Assembly: GCA_951217055.1 (NCBI GenBank)
Contig: OX578280.1
Span: 3,286,001 to 3,350,000, forward strand
Origin: Gerris lacustris
Lineage: Eukaryota; Arthropoda; Insecta; Hemiptera; Gerridae
Length of the DNA: 64,000 bases
Reading direction: 5' to 3'
Made by a program: the position numbers and the translations under genes. The notes beneath the pieces were generated by a model that was given only the letters and a program-made list of their open reading frames with translations, ran no database searches and was not told where the DNA came from. Shown piece by piece: positions 11,048-22,427 of this stretch (its first letter is position 1; each line of letters opens with the position of its first letter).

Positions 11048-11602
11048 GCTTCCGAGCTTACCGAAGGTAACGGAAGCATTGTGTTCACTTTTGAGAACGA
11101 AAAACTTTTATGTCTCCGATTTTAAAAATTCCAAGACAGAAATCCGTTTTAGACATCAGGGAACATTTTTGGTCTCATGTCTGTCTGTCTGTCTGTCTGT
11201 CGGTCTGTGTGTCCGCGAATTATGAAACGTGTGACGATAACTTGAGTAATTGTCGACCAATTTTGATGAAATTTGGTAGATATGTTCATTACACCAGTGC
11301 CCAGAACGAGTTCGTTGGACAACGTTATCCGTCCAAGCGCTCACGAGTAACGCTCACGTAAACGGGAACTTCAAATTTAAGATTGAAATTTTAGGTCGGG
11401 AAAAAAATCTAACTCTATATATTCAATGAAACAAACATTTTTTTCAAATACAATTTTTTTAGTAAAACCAACAGCGACACGGCTATGAAGTGTAAGAGAT
11501 CGCTAAAACTATTAATAGTTTTTACAGAAATGTTAATATAACAATAAAGTACATGATAGGATGCGAGGAAGCTATGTGCCACACTAATTGGCAGTCTATT
11601 TT
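11048..11602 (-). mobile_element. B repeat, full length
   Basis: The terminal hairpin GCTTCCGAGCTTACC / GGTAACGGAAGC is at 11048-11077. Five GTCT-type units follow near 11178-11207, then the TGATGAAATTTGGTAGATATG block, ending with the GATAGGATGCGAGG...GGCAGTCTATTTT terminus. Short frames across it that read Thr-Asp-Arg-Gln are microsatellite translation, not genes. This copy is the empty-site reference for the insertion at 2484-2849. Confidence 0.75.
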
Positions 11603-12109
11603 TACTTGTTATGTTTGCTTTGTACTTATCTTTGTAACTTATGTCTGAAAGAGTGTCTCACTAGTGGCGTTTTGCCGTTGAGGAGTCTCAAATATTGCAT
11701 ATAAATAATAAGTTTAAGGTTGGCTCGAAACGTGTAAAAATGTTTGTGGTCAAATGTCGTTATTCGATTATTTTGATAATAATACAATCTTGTTAATTAG
11801 TTCTACAAGAAGTTTAAAAATGTTTATTCAACTTCATACAAGTATGTTAATTTCTTTTATTTATTATTTACTTGGGACTTGGATGGCCCTAAATCACACT
11901 TCTTTATTGTAACTGAATTAAGTTGTTAAGAACTTTGTACTTGTGGGCAAGACAGAGAGAGATAAGGAACAGATTTCCTGGTTAAGAACAAACAAACTTA
12001 TTAATTATAATTAACTGCCAGAGAAACTTATTTACCATTAATTACTAAACTTAACAAGGGTTCGCTGTTAGCAAATTTCAGTCTCGTTTCATCATCATGT
12101 CCACTGCGT
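11603..12109. other. No recognised feature
   Basis: AT-rich spacer; no supported feature. Confidence 0.5.
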
Positions 12110-13560
12110 CCTAATCTATATATATAAAATCCAAATACCACTGACTGACTGACACATCACGATATCTCTGAAACCACTGGACCTACGACCATGAAATTTT
12201 GTAGGTGTGTTCCTCTTACCTCCTAGGTGCTCGCTAAAAAATATTTTAAAAATCCGCCATCTTGATTCAAGATGGCGGCCATTTATATACAAAATTCGAC
12301 ATGACGATATCTCGGGAACCAATTGTACTAGAACCTTGAAATTCAGAAGTTGGCTTCCTTTTATGAAATTAGTACTTTTGATAAATAGTTTACCAATCGG
12401 GCATATTGATTCAAGATGGCGGCCATACATATATAAAAGTCAACATGTGTGCTTGTTCTTTATACAAATCTACAGTTTTAGTCCGATCTCGAAGAAAATT
12501 TGCACACTTGACCTTCAAAGCAAGGGGAAAATCACTGTCTACATGAATATTCAAAATTTTAAGTTTGGTACACAGGGGTACGGGGTACAAATGTTTAAGT
12601 AATGAACATCCTTCATGATGCATATCGTTGAAAAGCTCTTTAAGAGGACAGTAATTGTGGTTATGTACAGTTTTATCATATTTTCACTTAGGAGGGGGGT
12701 ATAATTAAAAAATATAGCTATATCTTATATAAAAAGAAGTGTATCTGTATGAGGGTATGTCTTTTATCCTAATTTGATGAATATTTACACACTTTTTCTT
12801 CGAAACAAGGTGAAGGTCACTGCCTACATGAGATTAAAAAATTAAAATTTTGGTACACAGGGGTACGGGGTACAAGTGATGAATACCCTTCATCTTCATG
12901 ATGCATAGCGTTGAAATGCTCTTTAAGAGTACAGTAATTGTTGTTATGTGTACGGGGTACAAATGACAAAGTAATGGATACCCTTCATGATACAAATCGT
13001 TGAAAAGCTGTTTAAGAGAAAAGTAATTGTTCTTATGTATAGTTTTGTCTTATTTTCATTTAGAAGGGGGAGAGGTAAAATTGAAATTTATATCTATATC
13101 TATATATGTATATAAAAGTCAACATATGTGTGTACATATGCATGTTCTTTTATACAAATGTACAGTTTTATTCCGATCTCGATGAAAATTTGCACACTTG
13201 ACCTTCAAAGCAAGGGGAAGGTAACTGTTTACATGAATTTTCGAACTATAACTTTTGGTTCAAAAGGGTACGGGGTACAAGTAATGAATACCCTTTATCT
13301 TCATGATGCATATCGTTGAAATGCTCTTTAAGAGTACAGTAATTGTTGTTATGTGTACAGTTTTGTCATATTTTCATTTAGGAGGGGGTAAATTTTGGAT
13401 ATTTGCAAATGATCTTATCAAAGAGGTGGGGGATATAACTAGGAGGGATAGAATCTAGATATTCTCGCATAGTAAAATAATTTGTATGCTTTCCTGGTAG
13501 TTTATAAACTTATCAAATTTAAAACACTCCGTAGCGAAGCACGGGTATCCAGCTATATAT
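12110..13560 (+). repeat. G repeat array with CCGCCATCTTG palindrome
   Basis: Begins with TATATATATAAAATCCAAATA and ends at CTCCGTAGCGAAGCACGGGT plus ATCCAGCTA (about 13525-13555). Inside are repeated modules with GATCTCGATGAAAATTTGCA, GGTACGGGGTACAA and GTTGAAA(A/T)GCTCTTTAAGAG at roughly 12430-12720, 12760-12960 and 13100-13550. A near-perfect hairpin CCGCCATCTTG-ATT-CAAGATGGCGG is at about 12253-12278. The CACTGACTGACTGACACATC stretch is again a GAC-type microsatellite. Confidence 0.6.
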
Positions 13561-14050
13561 TTATATAATAATTACTCTATGTTGCTCCAAAATATATATA
13601 TATAAAAATCCAAATTTTCAAATGTAACATGGTGCTGGGGTCTATTCTTCTCTGTATGTCTCCCGTAGTTAATGATAATTATAATTTGATGTAATGTAAT
13701 ATGACTTAAAAGATGCTTAGCAGCTGATAATTTGGAAATAAATGAGTGATTCTTAAAGGTTTTTTTATGCTCTTTAAAATTGATCGTTAGCCCAATTTCA
13801 CTATCTCATTTAATTTTTGATAAATTAGGCTTTTTTTAAAAAAATTTCGTGAAACACTTAAAAAAAAGAAATAACTCGATATCTCGAAAACTATTGAGAT
13901 ATGGGCATATGCTTACTCGACATTTTTTGTTGCATTTAACCCATAGAATCCGCCAGTTTCGTTATGATTTTATCGCGAGTCACCCTATATATATATATGT
14001 TATATTTATATATGTATGTTGTATGTTATACCTAATATATATATGTTATA
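13561..14050. other. AT-rich spacer
   Basis: TATATA-rich stretches at both ends and no coding signal. The part near 13880-13990 has an ATATCTCGAAAACTATTGAG-like phrase common in arthropod repeats. Confidence 0.4.
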
Positions 14051-14621
14051 CAGGGTGGAACGCGGCAGACGTATGAATTTGAAGAGGGGATTGCTCCCTT
14101 CCTATTGGTCCTAGACGGTTGAGAGTAGGGTCGTTTGAAAGAGGGGGACGGGAAGTTTATGTTCCACGTTTCAGCAGGACGGGGCCACAGCCCACACAGC
14201 AAGGGTTTGCGTAAACTTTTTGCAAGACAGATTTCCCGGGCGTCTTATCTCCTGAGACGATTTAAACTGGCCAGCAAGATCACCTGATTTGGCTCCTTGT
14301 AATTTTTTTCTGTGGGGATACCTTAAATCCTTGGTGTACAGCGATCGTCCCAGAACCCTGGAAGCCCTCAAGAACAACATTCGAGCCAAAATTGCCGAAA
14401 TTCCTGTGGAAATGCCCGAAAGAGTGCACAAAAACTTCGAAAAAAGGCTTAATTAGTGTTTGGAGTGTGAGAGGAACCACTTATCCGATACTTTGTTTAA
14501 ATCTAGGTAAATTTAAATTTCCCATGTTATTTAATCAGGAAAAAATTTTAAAAAATATATTTTATAACATTCTATGTTTAATTACATTTTTAAATTCATA
14601 CGTCTGCCGTGCTCCACCCTG
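14051..14621 (+). mobile_element. Mariner-like element, internally deleted
   Basis: Imperfect terminal inverted repeats of about 30 bp: CAGGGTGGAACGCGGCAGAC at the left and, at the right, the reverse complement starting CAGGGTGGAGCACGGCAGAC. It is flanked by TA on both sides, the target duplication typical of Tc1/mariner. At 571 bp it is far shorter than an intact element (about 1.3 kb) and keeps only the C-terminal third of the transposase. Confidence 0.85.
14169..14456 (+). pseudogene. Mariner-like transposase, C-terminal fragment
   Basis: This would be the C-terminal part of the DD(E/D) catalytic domain of a Tc1/mariner-superfamily transposase, which cuts and rejoins transposon ends in the nucleus. 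The frame from 14169 reads FQQDGATAHTAR, then SPDLAPCNFFLWGYLK, then RTLEALKNNIRAKIAEIP and ends at TAG 14454-14456. The QQD aspartate is the usual second catalytic residue. The third, normally Asp in the SPDLAPxD motif, is Asn here (codon AAT). One in-frame TGA interrupts the frame after GRLIS, probably from CGA. The N-terminal half is deleted. It is therefore inactive, and it lies inside its own inverted repeats. Confidence 0.85.
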
Positions 14622-15130
14622 TATTATGACGTATGTGAGAAAGTGTGTATACTCGTATAGTACCTAACATTACTAAGGTGTGAGATTTTTTTTAAAAAAA
14701 AACTAAGCTACGAAAGTATTAATAAAAGAAAAACATTACAAATACAAGTATATAATTTTATAAACACAAGACACGTACAGATGTGAAAACTGGTTCCATG
14801 CCTTTATATTATTTTTGTTTCTTTTATAATTACATTTTTCATATTCCATGAAAAAATCTTTATTATTCAGGGAGCAGTGTCAGATTTCAAATTATCATTT
14901 CTTTCTTGTTGTTCATTCTAAATTATTTCTTTTCAGGTCGTGTAAATCAGAAACATTTCAAATTTTGTTTGAATATAGAGTTACAAGACAATTTATTCAA
15001 TTCATTATCCTTTATCTTTGAACCTTTGCCTGTTAGGTTCAAATGAGCCCATTTTTGATGTTAATAGAATATATTATTTTGTAAGTATCGCAGTTATACC
15101 TTAGTAGTTATCAGTTATAAGCTATTTTTA
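14622..15130. other. No recognised feature
   Basis: AT-rich spacer with no supported gene or repeat. Confidence 0.5.
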
Positions 15131-15444
15131 CTGGAACTAGATTTTTCCAGAGAAAACGGCTTATATCGTTAGATTATTCGTCTTTAAATGAACTGCATTT
15201 TAGAATTTTTTAATCAAAATCGGCCGAACCGTCTCCGAGAAATAAGTTTTTTCAGAATTTTTGGAGGGTAGCGCCCCTAAATGTGGAGCTAAAATTATTT
15301 TCTCGATTTCGCCTCGGGGTATGGTATTTTTGAACATGTATGAAATCGGCCCAGTAGTTTAGGCTTCACGCGTCTAGACAGTCAATAGACCACTTTTTTG
15401 GAGTCAGGGGTCCTCAAAACGTGAAAATCCACCAAAATCATGTA
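15131..15444 (+). repeat. E repeat fragment
   Basis: Retains the E interior from GGAACTAGATTTTTCC through TCGCCTCGGGGTATGG to TTTTTTGGAGTCAGGGG. The left end and the terminal hairpin are missing. Confidence 0.7.
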
Positions 15445-15655
15445 GAAAAACTTTTATTTATTGGAAGGACTCGTGTCCGCCCAACCTAACAGAGGGCAGC
15501 AGATGATCCTTTTGCACCAAATGCACACAATGATCCAGATACACACAAAAATGGAATCACAGCACACACTCCAGAAATGGCAGGAGTAACGATTCCGCAG
15601 ATAATTGTTGCAACCAACTGGCCAATGATTTCTCAATTAAAACATAACTTGAATG

Positions 15656-16645
15656 CAGTGGCGCACCCAGGATTTATTTTTGGGAGGGGCACAAATTAAA
15701 AAAATAAGGGGGGGGGGGGGGGGGTGTAATGTGGGCTTAGCATTTTCACAGACAATTAACCAGTCTGGTTTTCGTTGTTCTTAAATTACTTCATATCAAG
15801 GGCGGATCCAGCCAATTTTGAAGGGGGGCTAGCTCTCTTTTAGGGGGGTACGGGCCCGGAAAAATGTTTATAGTATACGTTACTTGAAAACGTCTTTTTA
15901 GCCAATTCTAAGAGCATCTAAAATGTTATTATATACAAATAAATTTATGTTTTTTATAAACGGGACATGAAGACCGGGGTATTTTATTTAAACAAAATTA
16001 TATACATACTTAATAATATTTTATTATTAAAAGTTGTACATTATATAATAGATTAATGTTTTATTTTAGTAGCCAGAAAAATAAATTGGTACATTTTAAA
16101 AATACTTTAGTTATGTGAGAAACAAAAAAAAAAGAAAGAAAAAAAAATACGTACGCCAAATGAATTTTTCCAAATGAATTGAGTTTAACAGAAATTAGCT
16201 GACAGTATTAGGTTAAAAATAAACATAGTAGGGTATATAATAGTCCAGTCAATAAGTACAAAAAATAGTCTTCCTTGCGAAAGGTCGGGTCTTTTTAAAC
16301 GCCACAAAAATATGTTGGGCTAAACTAGGTATATAATTACTTATTAATTTATTTTTTTCACTATTACTTTAACATGTGCTGCGAAATTGCATACTTAAAT
16401 TTTACGTCTTTGGCTTGGGGGGGGGGGGGGGGGGGAGCACGTCTTTTTAAACGCAAAAAAAAAAAAAATAAAATAAATGTCGGGCTAAACTAGGTATATA
16501 ATTACTTATTTATTTATTTATTTATTTTACTATCACAACACTATTAATTTAACACGTGCTGCGGAATTGCATACTTAAATTTTAGGTCTGGCTTTGGGGG
16601 GGGGGGGGGCACGTGCCCCCCGTGCCCCCCCTGGGTGCGCCACTG
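15656..16645. mobile_element. hAT-type DNA transposon, non-autonomous
   Basis: Ends CAGTGGCGCACCCAGG (15656-15671) and its inverted copy CCTGGGTGCGCCACTG (about 16630-16645). Direct 8-bp flanks CTTGAATG at 15648-15655 and 16646-16653 are an exact target duplication, the size expected for hAT elements. The interior contains poly-G runs, two related modules with GGGCTAAACTAGGTATATAA, and a second hAT-like terminus GGGCGGATCCAGCC near 15800 without a visible partner. I see no transposase frame. Confidence 0.85.
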
Positions 16646-16926
16646 CTTGAATGGCTTTATAACATATCAATAGATGGCGCTAAATGCGTATAACTTTGTT
16701 CAGATCCCCAATGTTTAAATACAAGCAAACAGCAACACATAATATATATTGTACTCTGATAAGTATGTATATTAAAAGTGTAATAATAATTTTGGTCAGT
16801 CCATATTGTAGCCTGATACCTATTTAATTACTTATTGTTTCCTTCTTATCTTTTGTTAAAGATGTTATCTTAATAAACTCAAAACAAATTCTATTTTTTT
16901 AAACAATAAACATATTTATATTTATT

Positions 16927-17057
16927 GCTTCCGAGCTTACCGAAGGTAACGGAAGCATTGTGTTCACTTTTCAGAACGAAAAACTTTTATGCCTCCAATT
17001 TTATAAATTCCAAGACAGAAATCCGTTTCAGACATCAGGGAACATTTTTTTTTCTCG

Positions 17058-17093
<36 letters not shown>

Positions 17094-17495
17094 GGTCTGT
17101 GTGTCCGCGAATTATGAAACGTGCGACGATAACTTGAGTAAATGTCCACAGATTTTATGAAATTTGGTATACATGTTCATTTTACCAATGCCTAGGACGA
17201 GTTCGTTGGACAACGTTATCTGTCCAAGCGTTCACGAGCAACGCTCGCGTAAACGTGAACTTCAAATTTAAAATTGGAATTTTAGGTCGGGAAAAAAATC
17301 TAACTTCATCTATTCAATGAGACAAACTTTTTTTTCAAATACAATTTTTCAGTATAACCAACAGCGACACCGCTATGAAGTGATAAAGATCGCTAAAACT
17401 ATATTAATAGTTTTTACACAATAAACATTATAACAATAAAGTACATGATAGGATGCGAGGAAGCTATGTGCCACACTAATTGGCAGTCTATTTTT
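16927..17495 (-). mobile_element. B repeat, full length
   Basis: The terminal hairpin is at 16927-16956, about eight GTCT/GTCG units at 17058-17096, then the TATGAAATTTGGTATACATG block and the GATAGGATGCGAGG...GGCAGTCTATTTT end. Same organisation as 11048-11602. Confidence 0.75.
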
Positions 17496-17991
17496 AATTG
17501 CAGTAACGAATCTTAAAGTATAGAAATCTATCATGAATATATATATGAATTGGAATAAAAATTTTGGCTGGGTGTGAGGTGACTGTGAGGTGGAAATGAA
17601 CTAGGTGACTAATAGAGTTAAATGGATCCGTCCTTGACCGCTGCATTTGGTCCAATTTAGTCGAGCCGAGTGCACAGGACAACACTCTGAATTAACCTGA
17701 GTAGACGTCGAGGTAAAAACATTTTAAAAACATGTCATCACTAATTACCTGTCCTTTTCAATCTGATAACACTATAGTGATTGACTCTAAACGGTTCCTT
17801 CCTGGCTTTAAACACCTTAAATACTATATCGCTCTTACACAAATTTTAACTGGTTATTTGAAAAAGTCAATTAACTATGAATGGCAAGTCAAAAACTGGT
17901 TGATTATTTTAAATCATGTCTCGCTTTCATAATTTATTCATCATTTTAGTTAATCATTTGATTGAAACTTCACAAACTTAAGAATAAACAG
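17496..17991. other. No recognised feature
   Basis: No repeat copy or coding signal that I can support. Confidence 0.45.
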
Positions 17992-18765
17992 CTCACAGAA
18001 TGCAGGTTATGAGTTCAAACAGGTCACAGAGCGTAGTATGTGAGTTCAAACAGGTCACAGAGCGTAGTATATGAGTTCAAACAAGTCACAGAGCGTAGGT
18101 TATGAGTTCAAACAGGTCATAGAGTATAGGTTAAGAGTTCAAACAGGTCACAGAGCGTAGATTATGAGTTCAAACAGCTCACAGAATGTAGGTTAAGAGT
18201 TCAAACAGGTCACAGAGCGTAGGTTATGAGTTCAAACAGGTCACAGAGCGTAGGTTATGAGTTCAAACAGGTCATAGTGTATAGGTTATGAGTTCAAACA
18301 GGTCACAGAGCGTAGGTTATGAGTGTAAGCAGCTAACAGAGCGTAGGTTATGAGTTCAAACAGCGCACAGAGCATAGGTTATGAGTTCAAACAGGTCACA
18401 GAGTGCAGGTTATGAGTTCAAACAGGTCACAGAGCGTAGGTTATGAGTTAAAAGTTTAAGCTCAACCTGGGATATCTTAGCCAGTGAAAACAAACTACTG
18501 GTCACAGAGTGCAGGTTATGAGTTCAAACAGCGCACAAAGCATAGGTTATGAGTTCAAACAGGCCACAGAGTGCAGGTTATGAGTTCAAACAGGTCACAG
18601 AGCATAGGTTATGAGTTAAAAGTTTAAGCTCGCCTGGGATATCTTAGCCAGTGAAAACAAACTACTGGTCACAGAGTGCAGGTTATGAGTTCAAACAGCT
18701 CACAGAGCACAAGTCATGAGTTCAAACTCAAACAGGTCACAGAGCGTAGTTTATGAGTTCAAAGT
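17992..18765 (+). repeat. 31-bp minisatellite
   Basis: About 20 units of a 31-bp repeat with consensus parts GAGTTCAAACAGGTCACAGA and GCGTAGGTTAT. Two interruptions share a higher-order segment (AGTTTAAGCTC...GATATCTTAGCCAGTGAAAAC) near 18448-18500 and 18625-18660, and a third similar segment follows at 18758-18805. Adjacent units differ by a few bases with no unique spacers, so this is not a CRISPR. Confidence 0.9.
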
Positions 18766-18805
18766 TTAAGCTCGCCTGGGATACCTTGGCCAGTGAAAAC
18801 AAACT

Positions 18806-19384
18806 AACCTCTATATTCTTCTTTTCGCTGCCCCCCTTAAATTTTCTATAATTTTCTTTGAATCTTGTTTTCATGGGTGTATTAATAAAATCTATTTTCT
18901 TTATGTTTCAGGAATAAGAGCGTTGATGGAGTTCATCTTAATGAATACAAAGAAACTATCACTCCACGTAAAATAATATTAGTTTATTTATAAAATACAC
19001 CTGAAATCACAATTGAAAGATAACATTATTAAACTACCGAACTTCTCTAAAGATGATAAGCAGAATCAGATGATACACTTCCTCAAGTCTTAGATTTTGT
19101 TTTCTTGTTGCAGTGCATTTTATTATGTCGATTAAGGAACCTAACACTTTCCAAATATAAAACATACGCAAACTGTTTGAGCTATAACAATAATTTGGAT
19201 AAAGTTGTCAATCAACCTTCATAAAGGGTGCTAGGTATGAGAGCGTCTGGAGGCCATCTTAGACCAATAAGACAAACAGTCAATTCACGTAAATTGAAAA
19301 AATGTATTCAAAGCAGCTTTCAGCCTTCAAAAGGCATTATAAATTGTGATTAAAAAAAAAGAAATGCCAGCTATAAATCAATAG
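18806..19384. other. Unannotated, two weakly similar segments
   Basis: Segments near 18905-18970 and 19225-19300 share GAGAGCGT/AAGAGCGT, an (A/C)ATCTTA block and CACGTAAA in the same order, suggesting an old duplication. The first follows TTTATGTTTCAG, which resembles a splice acceptor, but the frame behind it is very short. Confidence 0.35.
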
Positions 19385-19987
19385 TTAATTATGCACCTAG
19401 GGAGTAAAGTAAGCCATTATTCCCTGAGCGAAAAAGTTGGTTCTTGAGGCGAAACCGAAGGAACCATGGTCTCTAAATCCAGAGGCGAAGCCGGGGGAAT
19501 AAGACTTTTTAATTTCCAAGGCGCCGAGGGAATAACGCTAATAACGCGAGGGGAATAATGGCACCTTAATCCAAAGGTACATACAATATTTTTTATCTCC
19601 AGTGGGGAGAAAATACACACTTTCATCCATTGCACAGTTATTATTATTATTTTAATAAATAACAATATAAGAAGCAGATATAAGAAATTCAATATTAAAA
19701 ACAAATAAGAATTGGAATTAAACTCAAATAGAAGGTTATTTAGATGCAGGTTATAAACAATGAAAAACAAGGTCGAAAAAGCAGTGTCACCAACCTGATT
19801 TTAACAACTTCATTACATTAGCCATTCATTTTCTACAATTTATAAAATAATTAAGTCGCAATATTTACTTTTTCGCCCTACTTTTACTTTTTCTCCCTAC
19901 TTTTTGAGTCCATGGAAGAAAAGACTTACTTTAGTCCCTCTATACTAATCCCAAAATCATAACGTTTTCTCCCTGCTGGAGATAAAT
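19385..19987 (+). mobile_element. K repeat, head plus body
   Basis: The head (19385-19590) starts GCACCTAGGGAGTAAAGTAA and ends with its inverted partner (GGGAATAATGGCACC, GGTACATAC). Between are GC-rich units around GAGGCGAAGCCGGGGGAAT. The body (about 19592-19987) is bounded by ATCTCCAGTGGGGAGAAAA and the inverted TTTTCTCCCTGCTGGAGAT. Further copies are at 25407-26036, 30868-32175 and 34019-36413. No coding capacity. Confidence 0.65.
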
Positions 19988-19997
19988 TTATTTATGT

Positions 19998-20960
19998 AAA
20001 GATGTCTAGTTGGAACCATATACGTGTAACGGGGAAGCCAAGTCTAGAATATTCTAGGAAAGCAGTGTAGACCTTAGGCTAGCAAAGGCTCGAATTTCTG
20101 TCTAGTGGTGCTTTCCCCCACCAAGAATCTAACAGACTAAGCCCTAGCATAGAGTCACACGGGGAGTCCGATCTTAGCTCTGGAGGTGTACACATCTTAC
20201 AACAATCACTCACACACATTCATATACTAATAAATAACTATCAAACATATTAACCAGTTTCATTATTTCACTCACCAAATCCCCGTTACATACGCTCTCG
20301 ACGTTCATTGAATCCAAACGAGGCCAAAGGAAATCAGTGAGAGCCAAAGTAACGAACTCCATTCACTGTGACAACATTTCCTTCTTCGTTTTGAAAAAAA
20401 AAAACCTGATTATTTCGTTTTCAGAAAGGTAAGAACCGATCAAACCACTCCAAATCCCACACCTAACAGTAACTCTCTTAGAATGCATTTCTTTCTCTTG
20501 AATCACTCTTGGGTTCTCAGATCCCCATATTCGGCAATGCTTGTTTACGAACCCGTTTAAATCATTAGTAAAAAAATACGTTCTTCGTGACACCCTCGTT
20601 CTCTCGTTCCCTTTCAAGGATCCATTCAACTAATTTCCGTCGTTTAGTGTGGTCCGCTGGTTTAAGTTCCCATGTTAACTTCACCTTGTACGCGTGTATG
20701 TTCAGATATTTTGTCAAGATTCTGCACAATGTTGGTGGCGACATGTGCATTTTTTTTAGAACGAAGGCGACCTGACTTTCTTGCACTCACAGAAACAAGA
20801 ATCACGGAAAACATCGCCTTTTTTTTCACTTTGATAACTTCGAGGGCGTTTGGGTGTTTTGATGTCATGCGTTAAACCGCTTTCTTCAAATTTCTTAATC
20901 AACCGAGGAACAGTTGAGTAATTGTAGGTACATTTAATTATTATTGAACGTTTTATCATA
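19998..20960 (-). pseudogene. Mariner-like transposase pseudogene split by a solo LTR
   Basis: Reading the minus strand from about 20925 downward, successive frames give VPRLIKKFEESG and TPKRPRS (DNA-binding end), then LKPADHTKRRK, then LNGFVNKHCRIWGSENPRV, then a frame with TDFLWPRLD that stops at the LTR at 20290. Beyond the LTR the same protein resumes at 20024 as WFQLD, the eroded WFQQD motif. At least two frameshifts are needed, and the first catalytic SDEAHF motif is destroyed. The family is the same type as the fragment at 14169, with similar FQQD and SPDL context expected. The upstream end is cut by an E repeat and the downstream end by K. Inactive. Confidence 0.8.
20025..20290. mobile_element. 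Gypsy-type solo LTR
   Basis: Begins TGTAACGGGGAAGCC and ends CACCAAATCCCCGTTACA, giving an 11-bp inverted terminus, and is flanked by TACG at 20021-20024 and 20291-20294. TGTAAC...GTTACA ends and a 4-bp duplication fit Gypsy/Ty3 LTRs. No internal region or second LTR is present, so it is a solo LTR of 266 bp left by recombination. It interrupts the mariner transposase relic. Confidence 0.85.
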
Positions 20961-21437
20961 TATTATCATAAAAATAACTTCTTCTCGGCGGGGAATTAAA
21001 CTCGACCTCTCTCCATCCACGTTTAAAGCCATTTTCTCCGGAACTACATTTTTCACGGAAAAACGGCTTATATCGTTAGATTCGTTTTAAATGGACAAAA
21101 TTTTAGAATTTTTTAAATCAAAATCGTCGGAATTTTTTCGAAAAATATTTTTAATTCACATTCTATCAGAGTTTTTGAGGGATAGAGCTCCCCAAATATG
21201 GATCTAAAATTCATTTTTCGATTTCACCTAGGGGTATGATTTATCTGACCATGTATGCCAAATTTCGTCAAAATCGGCCTAGTAGTTAAGGCTCCACGTG
21301 TCTGCACAGACGACAGACAGATATATCTTAAAAACCACTTTTTTGGACTCAAGGGACCTCAAAACGTGTAAATACATCAATATCTCAAAATCCAATTTTC
21401 GCGCCATCACAATACTTTCTTTTTATATAAGAAAGTA
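20922..21437 (+). repeat. E repeat, 5'-truncated
   Basis: Joins E in the ATTTAATTATTATTGAACG segment and runs to the terminal hairpin ACTTTCTTTTTATATAAGAAAGT (arms at about 21412-21436). It includes GGGAATTAAACTCGACCTCT (a mutated B-box-like site), CCAAATTTCGTCAAAATCGG and CAGACGACAGACAG. Confidence 0.7.
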
Positions 21438-21742
21438 ATAAAGGGTGCTTGAGCTTAAACTGATAAACGTCTAAAGCCAGGAAGTCAATATTATATTAAA
21501 GGGGAATTCTCTCTAGGATTTCAGTACCTACTAATTAAAACACCGGTGAAGGGGAAGCGGTAATTACGGGTAATTAGAGAGCATAAAACAGCGACTTTTC
21601 CTGAAAAGTTAATATTTAAAAATGTTTCTCCACCAGTCGAAATCAGTTGATATATTAGGCATTTTTTGCATTTGTTCCCGCTCAGCAAAATAATAGTAAT
21701 ATTTTTGTGGACGATACTTTATTAACCTATTAAAATTACAAA
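21438..21742. other. No recognised feature
   Basis: No supported feature between E and D copies. Confidence 0.45.
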
Positions 21743-22284
21743 AAATAGTCTGCCAATTTGTGTACCACGTAGCTTTCTCGTTCCTATTTTCTATATTTAT
21801 ATTTTATGATTTAATGCTTTTACAACCTATATTATTGTCACATTTATTTAATTTTCTCCCTTTTTTTTAAATCTGTCAAAAATTTTTTGATTTTTTACCT
21901 GGATTAAAATATTAATTTAGCAAAATTTAAGAGCGCAGACGGTTGAAATTAAATCTGGGGTGAGTAGGTACTTTTGAAGATATAGGGGTATATAAATATA
22001 TGTTTGTGCGCATGTGGAAGAAAAACAAATGGACGCACAAGGTTGAAACTTATATGGGACTAACAATAGGCTAACTATGACCTACCATACAAATTTCAAT
22101 AAAATTGGACGAATAGTTTTTAAGATATGTTGGTTCGCAAGCGACCAGAGCGACAGACAGACACGGTACCAAAAATGTTCCCTGATGTCTGAAACGGATT
22201 TCAGTCTTAGAAATTTTGAAATCGGAGACCTAAATTCTTTTTAGACAATCACCGATTCCGTTACCTTCGGTAAGCTCGGAAGCA
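21743..22284 (+). mobile_element. D repeat, full length
   Basis: Starts at TAGTCTGCCAATTTGTG and ends with the TTACCTTCGGTAAGCTCGGA hairpin. Internal order is GCGCAGACGGTTGAAATTAA, TTTGTGCGCATGTGG, GTTGAAACTTATATGGGAC, AATTTCAATAAAATTGGACG, GACAGACAGACAC. Shares both termini with family B but a different interior. Confidence 0.75.
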
Positions 22285-22427
22285 ATATATTTAAATGGCA
22301 CACTGCGTAGCGAGGCAAAATGCTATAGCTATAGTGTTTCATTTAAACATAATTTGGTAATACAAGTAAATGTTTGATAATTTTCGTCGCCATGTGCAAA
22401 ATATATTTATCAAAATATCAAAGTCTG

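Noticed and set aside
11156..11361. Frames rich in Thr-Asp-Arg-Gln or Ser-Val-Cys-Leu in B repeats (also 1919-2255, 16925-17160, 28437-28748)
   Set aside because: They are translations of the GTCT/GACA microsatellite in non-coding repeats, and occur on both strands of the same copy.
12116..12623. Overlapping frames of 104, 131 and 70 codons on both strands
   Set aside because: They read across G repeat modules and a palindrome; mutually overlapping antisense frames point to chance.
17992..18765. Regular direct repeats resembling a CRISPR array
   Set aside because: Units are contiguous 31-bp repeats with no unique spacers, in a eukaryotic repeat context, so it is a minisatellite.
20025..20290. 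TIR transposon with TGTAACGGGG ends
   Set aside because: The short inverted terminus, TG...CA ends and 4-bp duplication fit an LTR better.
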